Source: MPNP01 sp965221445
Lineage (GTDB): Bacteria > Pseudomonadota > Alphaproteobacteria > Rhodobacterales > Rhodobacteraceae
Reading direction: 5' to 3'
DNA: 64,000 nt
Assembly (NCBI GenBank): GCA_965221445.1
Contig: CBDCSF010000013.1
Location: 2,356,001 to 2,420,000, forward strand
Position numbers and translations under genes: made by a program. Each line of letters begins with the position of its first letter. Position 1 is the stretch's first letter. Shown here piece after piece: positions 29,213-37,109 of this stretch. Under the pieces are notes generated by a model. It made no database searches. It was given only the letters and a program-made list of their open reading frames with translations, and was not told the DNA's origin.

Positions 29213-29237
29213 ACTGCCCCTTGGACCAAGGGGCAGT
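29213..29237 (-). terminator. Perfect hairpin between dctP and dctQ
   Basis: Twelve-base arms (29213-29224 and 29226-29237) are perfectly complementary around a single central A. The hairpin lies in the 58-bp gap between the binding-protein gene and the permease genes. Read on the minus strand it is followed by TTTCCC, a short T run. Hairpins at this place usually protect the upstream message or partly stop transcription, so that binding protein exceeds permease. That role is inferred. Confidence 0.75.
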
Positions 29238-29246
29238 AAAAGTTTT

Positions 29247-30326
29247 TTATGAACCCATTACCCGGTCACGCTGCTCACGGTAAGCGCCAGTTGAACTGGT
29301 GAGCCAGGCAGAGCTTTCCTGCATGGTGGTCTGATAGTCAGCCAATATCTCTGCGAACAAATCATCGGAAGAGTATTGTTCGTAGAGTTGCGAAGAAGCT
29401 GAACCAAAGGCATCCCAAACGCTATCAGGGAAGGCAAGTACTTTGACACCTTCGGCCTGGAGACGTTTGAGTGCAGCACCATTGTGGAATAGGTACTGGC
29501 TCAGGTTCCAAACATTGGCGTGTCCTGCAACCACCTCAATCATAGTTTGATGTTCTTTCGAAAGATTATTGAACACTTCAAGGTTTGTTGCCAAGGTTAG
29601 GCCTGCTGCAGGCTCGTGGAAACCGGCAGTGTAGTAGAATTTGGTTATTTCCTGGAAACCGGCTTTCTCGTCGGCCCAGGGACCAATCCACTCAGTACCA
29701 TCAAGTGCTCCCGAAGCCAAGGCCTGATAGACTTCGGATCCAGGTATGTTTTGAACTGATGCACCTAACAATCCAAGTGCCTGTCCACCTAATCCCGGCA
29801 TACGGAACTTGAGACCATCAAAGTCTTCTGGTCCATTGATTTCTTTGCGGAACCAGCCCCCTGCCTGAGTTCCTGTGTTACCTGCAAGGAAGGATTTCAA
29901 ACCAAATATCTCACCAAGAGTATCATGGTACATACGACCGTTGCCGTGATAGTACCAGTTATTCAGTTCGGTGGCAGTCATACCGAAGGGAACCCCGGTG
30001 AAGAAAGCGAAACCTGGATGCTGGCCCACAAAATAGTAGTCAGCGGCATGATACATATCAGCCTGACCAGAGGCAACGGCATCAAAAACTTCAAAAGCTC
30101 CAACAAGTTCACCTGCGGCCTTGACATCAATCGTTAATGATCCACCAGAAATATTGTTGATGTTATCCGCACAAATCTGTGCTGCATCAAATACACCTGC
30201 AAGACCCCGACCCCACGAAGTGACCATCGTAAGTTTGACGTTACCTTGGGCGAAAGCTGGGGCGGCTAGCCCGGCAGAAGCAACGCCAGCTACTGCCGAT
30301 GATTTCAAAAATGATCTTCTATCCAT
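29247..30326 (-). CDS. TRAP transporter substrate-binding protein (DctP family)
   Basis: The 359-residue protein begins with a twin-arginine signal (MDRRSFLKSSAVAGVASAGL, then APAFA), so it is exported folded to the periplasm. The DctP body has FRMPGLGGQALGLLGASVQN and GALDGTEWIGPWAD, close to the TakP / mannitol-chloroaromatic group, which carry 2-oxo acids or similar organic acids. The actual ligand is unknown. It is first in the dctPQM operon. AGGAGA precedes the ATG and a plausible promoter lies upstream. Confidence 0.93.
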   Translation of the reverse strand: MDRRSFLKSSAVAGVASAGLAAPAFAQGNVKLTMVTSWGRGLAGVFDAAQICADNINNISGGSLTIDVKAAGELVGAFEVFDAVASGQADMYHAADYYFVGQHPGFAFFTGVPFGMTATELNNWYYHGNGRMYHDTLGEIFGLKSFLAGNTGTQAGGWFRKEINGPEDFDGLKFRMPGLGGQALGLLGASVQNIPGSEVYQALASGALDGTEWIGPWADEKAGFQEITKFYYTAGFHEPAAGLTLATNLEVFNNLSKEHQTMIEVVAGHANVWNLSQYLFHNGAALKRLQAEGVKVLAFPDSVWDAFGSASSQLYEQYSSDDLFAEILADYQTTMQESSAWLTSSTGAYREQRDRVMGS

Positions 30327-30749
30327 ATTTTCTTTCTCCTAAATGTACACTAAGGCTGGGGAAAGACAGAGGATCCCCCAGTATAAAACAATGGAGGGTA
30401 AGTTAAAATAATGGTCGTTATTTGTCAAACATTAAGTTATCACGATTCATATCAAATGTCAGATATCTGCGGATTGTTCACTTTTTTGATTATATTGGCT
30501 TGGTGAATTATATTTGAAGTCAATTTACACAGGCGACCTTGTTGGGTACAGAACAGGAAAAATCGTTGGCTCAAGTGGACTGGTATTATTTTATGTTCAT
30601 GGTAGTGCTATTTATTCAGAATGGTCTTAGGATTGCGGATTAAGTATGAATTTCTTTATAATTCCTATCTCCTAATACTGATATTTACTATTGAATAATT
30701 GCATAGCCTCCCATATGGCAGAAATGACAAAAAAATTTAGGAAGATAGA
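30327..30749. other. Divergent promoter region between dctP and the OmpA-type gene
   Basis: No gene is present in these 423 bases. The dctP side has a TTGACA box and a strong ribosome binding site. The plus side has AGGAAG about ten bases before the TTG start of the OmpA-type gene. Confidence 0.5.
30400..30428 (-). promoter_or_regulatory. Putative sigma-70 promoter for the TRAP operon
   Basis: On the minus strand TTGACA (30428-30423) is followed after 17 bases by TAACTT (30405-30400). The -35 is perfect but the -10 is weak (three of six bases). It lies about 75 bases upstream of the dctP start. Confidence 0.35.
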
Positions 30750-33700
30750 TTGTTACGAAGGAAACCAGTAACCCGTAGTTCCAGTAATATCTGGACGGGT
30801 TTTGTTGACATTTTGACAGCCCTTCTTCTTGTCCTGGTTTTTATCATTACAATTTTTGTTTTGATACAGTACGTTTTTTCTACTGAGATCAAGAATCTGG
30901 AAGGCGAAAAAACTGATCTAACAGGGGCAATTGAAGAACGGGATACCAGAATTGTATCTCTGGATACTAGAATTGAAGAGCTGTTACTGGAACTTGGCGA
31001 ACTCCAGTCTGAGAAAGATCAACTCAGTGGTGAATTGGATAGCAGGGACACCCTAATTGTTATTTTGAATGCCCGGATTGATGAGATTATTTCGGAAGTA
31101 AGACTTCTGCAACAGGAAAGAGCAGAACTGAATGATGAACTCAGGGTAAGGAATGAATCCACCCTTATTCTGGAAAGCAGGGTTGAGGAACTACTTTCAG
31201 AATTGGCCAAACTTCAATCCGAGAAGGACCAACTTGGCAGTGATTTGGAAAACAGGGATTCTCAGATAGTTGTTCTGAATGCCAGAATTGAAGAGATAAT
31301 TGAAGAAGTAAGAAGTCTCCAAGAAGATAAGGGAGAACTGAATGATGAACTCAGGGTAAGGAATGAATCCACCCTTATTCTGGAAAGCAGGGTTGAAGAA
31401 CTACTTTCAGAACTGGCCAAACTTCAATCCGAGAAGGACCAACTTGGCAGTGATTTGGAAAACAGGGATTCTCAGATAGTTGTTCTGAATGCCAGAATTG
31501 AAGAGATAATTGAAGAAGTAAGAAGTCTCCAAGAAGATAAGGGAGAACTTAATGAGAATCTCAGGATAAGAAGTGAAACCACCCTGATCTTGGAAAGTAG
31601 GGTTGAGGAACTACTTTCAGAACTGGCCAAACTTCAATCCGAGAAGGACCAACTTGGCAGTGATTTGGAAAACAGGGATTCTCAGATAGTTGTTCTGAAT
31701 GCCAGAATTGAAGAGATAATTGAAGAAGTAAGAAGTCTCCAAGAAGATAAGGGAGAACTTAATGAGAATCTCAGGATAAGAAGTGAAACCACCCTGATCT
31801 TGGAAAGTAGGGTTGAGGAACTACTTTCAGAACTGGCCAAACTTCAATCCGAGAAGGACCAACTTGGCAGTGATTTGGAAAACAGGGATTCTCAGATAGT
31901 TGTTCTGAATGCTAGGTTAGATAAAATTAACGCGGAAGTCAGAAAATACCAGGAGGTACAGGTTAAGCTTGAGACAGAAATTTCCGGAATTAATGATGAA
32001 AGGAATCAACTCAAAGCGTTAATTGATGAACTTCAGGTTACTATTGAGGGATTGCAAGCAGAAGTAAAGGACTTTGAATTAGAGAATACAGGTAATTTGG
32101 CTTCCATTGCAGAGAAAGAAGGCTTGATTTCTGAACTGAGTAATAGGGAACAAACTCTCATTGAGAACATCCGTGAACTTGAGCTTGAAATTTTCAGTAT
32201 CAAAAAACAAAGAGAGAATTTAGAGAACGAAAGGGCAGTCCTCCAAAGGGAATTAAACCTGAAGAACCAATCTTACGAGGAAGTTCTCATTGATATTTCT
32301 GACCTGGAAACTGACCAGAGTAACCTAAATCAGGTGATTGCAACCCAGCAAGTTACAATTGAAGGGTTACAGGAGGAAGTATCACGACTTAAAAGTGAAA
32401 ATCAGGTTAACCTTGCCCTCATAAGAGAAAAGGAAACAGAGATAAACCGATTAAGGGGGGAGAACAAGACTTTCCTTGAGGATCAGGTCAGATTGGAAGG
32501 TGAAATAGCCGGAAGTGTAAGAGCCAGAGATCAGTTGGAAAAGGAGAGAGAAAGTCTCCTTTCTGAGTTAAGCAGAACCAATTCTGAAATCCAAAATAGT
32601 TCCTCCCTCATCACGCAACTTGAATCAGATAGAAGTGGTCTGGAAGTAGAAATTTCTACTTTGACTGAAACAATTGAGCGCCTACGGATGGATTTGCAAG
32701 ATCTCGCTAGGAGTAGAAAGGAAAACCTCGCATTAATAAGTGATAAAGAAATCAAAATTGCTGATCTGAGCGATGCAAATCAAACCCTCTCTGATCAGCT
32801 GCAGGAATTGGATCAAGAAAATACAACACTACAGAATGAGAAAATCAACCTTGAAGATGAGATTGAAGCTCTGAAATCCAGAATCAGAGATCAAGAAAGT
32901 AAGATTCATTCGCAATTAGTCAGTCTTGAACTCGCTAATAATTTGCTTGAATATGAAAAATCCGAATTATCGAAAGCTCAAAATCAAATAAGTAACCTGG
33001 AGACAGATAAAATAGAAGCCGAGCTCAAGATCCAAGTTAAAGACAAAGAAATTGCAACCCTTCGTGAAACCCTTAGCCTATTCAATAGGAGAACCAACGA
33101 ATCAGACCCAGATATTGATAACCTGTCAAGCGAATTGGAAAGGGTCAATCACGAACTTGACCAGGCACTCTCAAGAATTGAAGAGTTCAAGAAAATAATG
33201 TTTGATCAGTTGGGAGTTTTACTGGATGTGGATGATTTGGATAATCTGGAGATTGATCAGGGTATCCTACAAATTACAGCAAAGCTGAGTGAATTTGTTA
33301 ATCAATATTTGCAAGCAGATGATGAAATTGACATCTTTTTCCGAGAGCGGGATCAGGAAGAACAGAGTTTGGGAGGTGTTCTAAACACTTCATTGGCAAA
33401 CAAGGTTTTAACTCTCATTGAAGAGTTGAGACAACAAGAGGAAGAAATCGCAAGCCTTGAAAGAAGGATACAAGATTTGGACAGCCAACTTGTAGATTCT
33501 TCTCAGGAACAACCAGATGATCAAGAAGAGGTTGGTTTATCAAAATACCAATCGGAGTTTCTGCAATCCATTCGAGATCTGGTGGAGGGCTTGCAAGGTG
33601 TCGAAATTGTCGGGGACAGGTTTGTATTTTCAACTGAGGTACTTTTCGCGACAAATGAAGCGGAATTATCCGGTGCTGGAAAGGAAGAAATAAAGCAAAT

Positions 33701-33992
33701 TGTTGAAAAATTACTAAACCTCAACATACCTGATGAGACCAGATGGATTCTACGTGTTGACGGGCATACTGACAACCAGCCAATTATTCCTGGAGGAGAG
33801 TTTCAGGATAATTGGGAGTTAAGTCAGGCACGAGCACTATCGGTTGTGAAATTTCTGATTGAGGAACTGGATTTTCCAACAGATAAATTGGCTGCTACCG
33901 GTTTCAGCGAGTACCAACCGGTTGATTTGAGCAATACCGATGAGGGAAGGGCTAGAAACCGCAGGATTGAGCTTAAGCTAACAGAACCCTGA
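30750..33992 (+). CDS. MotB/TolR-like protein with giant coiled coil and OmpA peptidoglycan-binding domain
   Basis: The 1080-residue protein has one membrane helix (about 18-45, FVDILTALLLVLVFIITIFV) with Asp20 where MotB/TolR stators carry the proton-accepting Asp. Residues 48-935 are almost all coiled coil, rich in Glu, Leu, Lys, Arg and Ser. The C-terminal OmpA-like domain (about 955-1080) has LRVDGHTDNQP, NWELSQARALSVVKFL and ARNRRIELKLT, which bind peptidoglycan. The layout suggests a long periplasmic tether between an inner-membrane stator and the cell wall. Residues 126-389 are near-identical 70-residue repeats. Its likely channel partner is at 16271-17500. The start is TTG with AGGAAG upstream. 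The function is unknown. Confidence 0.85.
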   Translation: MLRRKPVTRSSSNIWTGFVDILTALLLVLVFIITIFVLIQYVFSTEIKNLEGEKTDLTGAIEERDTRIVSLDTRIEELLLELGELQSEKDQLSGELDSRDTLIVILNARIDEIISEVRLLQQERAELNDELRVRNESTLILESRVEELLSELAKLQSEKDQLGSDLENRDSQIVVLNARIEEIIEEVRSLQEDKGELNDELRVRNESTLILESRVEELLSELAKLQSEKDQLGSDLENRDSQIVVLNARIEEIIEEVRSLQEDKGELNENLRIRSETTLILESRVEELLSELAKLQSEKDQLGSDLENRDSQIVVLNARIEEIIEEVRSLQEDKGELNENLRIRSETTLILESRVEELLSELAKLQSEKDQLGSDLENRDSQIVVLNARLDKINAEVRKYQEVQVKLETEISGINDERNQLKALIDELQVTIEGLQAEVKDFELENTGNLASIAEKEGLISELSNREQTLIENIRELELEIFSIKKQRENLENERAVLQRELNLKNQSYEEVLIDISDLETDQSNLNQVIATQQVTIEGLQEEVSRLKSENQVNLALIREKETEINRLRGENKTFLEDQVRLEGEIAGSVRARDQLEKERESLLSELSRTNSEIQNSSSLITQLESDRSGLEVEISTLTETIERLRMDLQDLARSRKENLALISDKEIKIADLSDANQTLSDQLQELDQENTTLQNEKINLEDEIEALKSRIRDQESKIHSQLVSLELANNLLEYEKSELSKAQNQISNLETDKIEAELKIQVKDKEIATLRETLSLFNRRTNESDPDIDNLSSELERVNHELDQALSRIEEFKKIMFDQLGVLLDVDDLDNLEIDQGILQITAKLSEFVNQYLQADDEIDIFFRERDQEEQSLGGVLNTSLANKVLTLIEELRQQEEEIASLERRIQDLDSQLVDSSQEQPDDQEEVGLSKYQSEFLQSIRDLVEGLQGVEIVGDRFVFSTEVLFATNEAELSGAGKEEIKQIVEKLLNLNIPDETRWILRVDGHTDNQPIIPGGEFQDNWELSQARALSVVKFLIEELDFPTDKLAATGFSEYQPVDLSNTDEGRARNRRIELKLTEP
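31125..31915 (+). repeat. Tandem 210-bp coding repeats (about 3.8 copies)
   Basis: Copies start at 31125, 31335, 31545 and 31755 (the last incomplete). Each encodes 70 residues containing SRVEELLSELAKLQSEKDQL and VLNARIEEIIEEVRSLQE. The last two copies look identical and the first two differ at few positions, so duplication or gene conversion is recent. A weaker, older copy lies just upstream (about 30990-31124). The 70-residue period is ten heptads, so copy number can change without breaking the coiled-coil register. Confidence 0.95.
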
Positions 33993-34071
33993 TCCTAAAA
34001 TCAGTTCTTAAGAAGTGCTTGTTAGTGTATGAAACTTATCCAAAAATCAAAAATTCAGGGATCCTATTAAA

Positions 34072-36300
34072 TTGACAGATATAACTCAAAAAAGGGAGGG
34101 GTCCCAACTTCCAATAGAGGAAGCACCTAAAAACAGACAAACCATATCAGGGACGGTTAAGCGGATAGTTTTCAACAATCCCGAAAATGGGTTTCATATC
34201 CTTCGGGTTATTACGGATAATAGCAAATTTGAATCGATGGTAGTTGGTATAGCCTTGGGAACCTTGGGTTCAGGTACTCATATTACGGCTTATGGACAAT
34301 GGATAAACGATCCTAAATACGGTAGGCAATTCAAGGCTGAATCAATCCAGAGCCGACTTCCTACTCAACCCAAGGCCATTGAGAGGTATCTTAGTTCCGG
34401 GATCTTTACTGGCGTGGGAAAAATCCTTGCTACTAGGTTGGTCAGTAAATTTGGAGATCAGGTTTTCACGGTTCTGGAAAAGGAACCTCACAGGCTGTCC
34501 CAGATAAAGGGCCTGAATAAAAAAGTCATTGATGACATGGTGAACAGCTGGGATTCTCAAAAAGAAGAATCGCAAGTAACAATTTTCCTGCATGAATTTG
34601 GCCTGTCGAAATCAGCTATTCGGCGGATCATAAAGAGATATGGTTATCACACGTTTAATGCGATCAAAGACAATCCTTATCGGTTGATTGAAGATATTTG
34701 GGGGATTGGATTTGCTACAGCGGATGAAATTGCCCAGAAGGTAGGTATCAGCAAGGATGACCCCAAAAGAATAAGGGCGGGGCTCATTTATACACTCCAA
34801 CTGGCAGCACAAAATGGAAGCTGCGGGGCTTTTCTCGCCGATCTTCTGACAGATACCGAGTTCCTGTTGGAGGTACCAAGGGATGTAATCCTCCTGGAGC
34901 TAAAGTCTGAGGTAGAACAGGGGGAATTGGTTTTTGAAGATCAATCAGGTAGCAAAACAATCTTTCTCAGATATTATTACGATTTGGAAAATCTTGTAGC
35001 TGAACTGATCAAAAAGAAAAATCAGAGATCTGTTACTTGGAGAAACCACGATTTCCAGAGAATTTTTGAAAGAATAGAACGTAACTCCAACATTTCATTT
35101 TCGGAACAGCAAAAGGAGGCGATCAAAACAGCATTTGTCAGCAATGTATCTATAATTACTGGTGGACCAGGAGTTGGCAAGACGACAATAATAAATGCTG
35201 TATTAAAAATTTTCAAATCCCTGGAGCTAGAGGTTAAACTTTGTGCTCCTACCGGTACGGCAGCAAAAAAAATGGGATTGGCAACCGGACATTTTGCATC
35301 AACAATTCATAGCTTGCTTGGCATTGATCCCATTAAGCAGGAGATGAGATTTAATGAGGAAAATCCCCTGGAGTGTGATTTGCTGGTCGTTGATGAAGTT
35401 TCAATGATTGATATTGAATTGATGGCCTCCCTTTTGAAGGCCATAGGACCCTCAACTGCTGTTTTATTTGTCGGGGATAAGGATCAGTTACCCTCCATAG
35501 GACCCGGAAATGTCCTGAAGGATATAATCCTTTCCCAATCCGTTGAGGTGGTTTTCCTGACGGAAATTTACCGTCAGGCCAGGGGTAGTAGGATAATTAC
35601 GATTGCTCGACAGGTACTGGAGGGAAGTATTCCGAATTTGAAGAGTAATCCAGAAGATGATTTTTTCTTTATTGAAACGAATGATCCCCAAAAATGCCAA
35701 GATTATATAAACCTGATGGTTACGGAGAGAATCCCCAGGAAATTCGGACTGGATCCGGTCCACGATATACAAGTCCTTGCTCCCATGAAAAACGGACTGG
35801 TTGGTATTAATACCCTGAACGAGGTTCTTCAGTCCAATCTCAATCCTAGTGCAGGTCCAAAGGTAATCCATGGAGCAAGAAGTTTTTCCAGGGGGGACAA
35901 GGTTATTCAAAACCGGAATGATTATGACAGGGAGGTTTTCAACGGAGATATCGGCTTTATTCATCGAATTGAAACAGAAAGTCGCCACTTGGAGGTGAAT
36001 TTTGATGGGAGGGAAGTGGAGTATGAATTCGAGGATTTGGATTCTCTTGATCCAGCCTACGCCATTACAATCCATAAAAGCCAGGGGTCGGAGTATCCTG
36101 CAGTTGTGATTCCCCTCATGCTTCAACATCGGATTATGCTTCAAAGAAAGTTGGTTTATACGGGTATAACAAGAGGGAAGGGTCTAGTTGTTGTTATTGG
36201 ACAGTTTGAAGCATTTAGTAAAGCGATCAGAAATGCCAGCTTTGGCAGAAAGGCAACCGAGCGGGTGACACGGCTTGGCCAATTATTGCTAGCAAATTAA
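34072..36300 (+). CDS. RecD-like ATP-dependent DNA helicase (RecD2 type)
   Basis: The 742-residue protein has an N-terminal OB-like part (TISGTVKRIVFNNPENGFHI), helix-hairpin-helix repeats (about 90-230; GIFTGVGKILATRLV, IWGIGFATADEIA) and a superfamily 1 helicase core. The core has Walker A TGGPGVGKTT, Walker B DLLVVDEVSMID, FVGDKDQLPSIGPG, FLTEIYRQ and the C-terminal AITIHKSQGSEYPAVVIP. This is the stand-alone RecD2 form, acting 5' to 3' without RecBC. The start is TTG at 34072, 79 bp after the OmpA-type gene, so the two could be co-transcribed. Confidence 0.93.
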   Translation: MTDITQKREGSQLPIEEAPKNRQTISGTVKRIVFNNPENGFHILRVITDNSKFESMVVGIALGTLGSGTHITAYGQWINDPKYGRQFKAESIQSRLPTQPKAIERYLSSGIFTGVGKILATRLVSKFGDQVFTVLEKEPHRLSQIKGLNKKVIDDMVNSWDSQKEESQVTIFLHEFGLSKSAIRRIIKRYGYHTFNAIKDNPYRLIEDIWGIGFATADEIAQKVGISKDDPKRIRAGLIYTLQLAAQNGSCGAFLADLLTDTEFLLEVPRDVILLELKSEVEQGELVFEDQSGSKTIFLRYYYDLENLVAELIKKKNQRSVTWRNHDFQRIFERIERNSNISFSEQQKEAIKTAFVSNVSIITGGPGVGKTTIINAVLKIFKSLELEVKLCAPTGTAAKKMGLATGHFASTIHSLLGIDPIKQEMRFNEENPLECDLLVVDEVSMIDIELMASLLKAIGPSTAVLFVGDKDQLPSIGPGNVLKDIILSQSVEVVFLTEIYRQARGSRIITIARQVLEGSIPNLKSNPEDDFFFIETNDPQKCQDYINLMVTERIPRKFGLDPVHDIQVLAPMKNGLVGINTLNEVLQSNLNPSAGPKVIHGARSFSRGDKVIQNRNDYDREVFNGDIGFIHRIETESRHLEVNFDGREVEYEFEDLDSLDPAYAITIHKSQGSEYPAVVIPLMLQHRIMLQRKLVYTGITRGKGLVVVIGQFEAFSKAIRNASFGRKATERVTRLGQLLLAN

Positions 36301-36327
36301 CCCTTAATTTAAAAAATAAAATATTTT

Positions 36328-36372
36328 TTGCATTGCAGCATTTTTTCTCTTGAAATGTTGCATTGCAGCATT
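36328..36372 (+). promoter_or_regulatory. Two direct repeats upstream of the phasin gene, putative PhaR operators
   Basis: The 15-mer TTGCATTGCAGCATT occurs at 36328-36342 and again, unchanged, at 36358-36372. The copies start exactly 30 bases apart, about three helical turns, so both lie on one face of DNA. Their TGC/GCA-rich core resembles the sites reported for PhaR, the repressor that releases phasin genes when polyhydroxybutyrate is present. The phasin ATG is 49 bases downstream. PhaR binding is inferred; phaR is not in the window. Confidence 0.6.
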
Positions 36373-36420
36373 ATATCCACCTCAAAGAAATTTCAATTCG
36401 GTATTTTAAAGGTTACGACA

Positions 36421-36783
36421 ATGAATCAATTTCAAGAATACACAAAAGCTTTTTCCAATCTGGCTTCTTATTTTCCACTCTCACCTTCTACAATGAATGA
36501 AAATTATCAAAAATCTGCTGAGAATTTTGAAAAGGCTGTTCATATTGCCTTGAATGCAGCTTCGGAAGTTGTAGACATTAATGACAAGTGGGCCAAGGAT
36601 ACCCTTGCCAAGGCCAAGGTTGTTTCTGAAGAAAAGCCTTCTCCAGAAAACTTTACCAAAACCCTTCAGGATTATGCATCCTCGTCCTGGGAAGCATCAA
36701 CTCAATATCTTGCCTCCTATACTGAGGTAGCCCGTAGGGCACAAATGGACACAGTTGAGTTGGTAATCGGATCCACAAAATAA
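36421..36783 (+). CDS. phaP: Phasin family protein
   Basis: The 120-residue, all-helical protein matches the phasin family: amphipathic helices around FEKAVHIALNAASEVVDINDK, and SPENFTKTLQDYASSSWEAS with YTEVARRAQMDTVELV near the end. Phasins coat polyhydroxyalkanoate granules. The ATG at 36421 is chosen because the upstream open frame crosses the direct repeats and reads nothing like the family. No phaC, phaZ or phaR gene is nearby. The gene stands alone, with the repeats upstream and a hairpin downstream. Confidence 0.85.
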   Translation: MNQFQEYTKAFSNLASYFPLSPSTMNENYQKSAENFEKAVHIALNAASEVVDINDKWAKDTLAKAKVVSEEKPSPENFTKTLQDYASSSWEASTQYLASYTEVARRAQMDTVELVIGSTK

Positions 36784-37109
36784 GAAACAATAATTTTCAT
36801 AGTTTCTCCCACGGGAGGGGTAAGCAATTATCCCTCCCACCTCTATCCAAAGCCCTCCAGAAAGCCTCGAATATAAATTCCCCTTTTTCGAAAGCAGTAG
36901 AAATTTTACCAAATTGGGTAAAAACCATCTTATGAATTCCCAAGGAATCCTCACCGAACTTACCGGAGTAAAATGTAGGGTACTTTTTTGGATAGCAATT
37001 TAGTTTGATTTTTTTGTATTCCCCCCCTATTAGTTCAAAATGGAATTGTAATTGTTATAGGAATTAACCTGAAAGATGGGATTTCCGTGTTGAAAGGTCT
37101 AGTTGAAAT
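36784..37109. other. Intergenic region between the phasin gene and the permease-SPFH operon
   Basis: The first part holds the phasin hairpin. The rest is AT-rich and should contain the promoter of the five-gene operon. A run of seven C at about 37021-37027 is unusual for this sequence. No gene or RNA is recognised. Confidence 0.5.
36813..36838 (+). terminator. Strong GCAA-tetraloop hairpin after the phasin gene
   Basis: GGGAGGGGTAA (36813-36823) pairs with TTATCCCTCCC (36828-36838): eleven pairs including one G-T. The loop is GCAA (36824-36827), a stable GNRA tetraloop. It begins 30 bases after the phasin stop. No T run follows, so it may protect the 3' end of the message or act with a helper factor. 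Confidence 0.7.

Noticed and set aside
31125..31915. Tandem direct repeats as a possible CRISPR or satellite
   Set aside because: The 210-bp units are continuous coding sequence in frame with the coiled-coil protein and have no spacers.
16271..33992. Zorya-type defence (ZorA/ZorB) for the MotA-like and OmpA-like genes
   Set aside because: Zorya has the long tail on ZorA and additional effector genes (ZorC/D or E). Here the coiled coil is on the periplasmic OmpA partner, the genes are 13 kb apart and no effector is seen.
35488..36144. 218-codon minus-strand open frame
   Set aside because: Lies fully inside the RecD2 helicase gene on the opposite strand; the RecD2 motifs explain the sequence.
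36328..36420. Longer N-terminus for the phasin
   Set aside because: It would translate through two identical regulatory repeats and reads unlike any phasin; the ATG at 36421 fits better.
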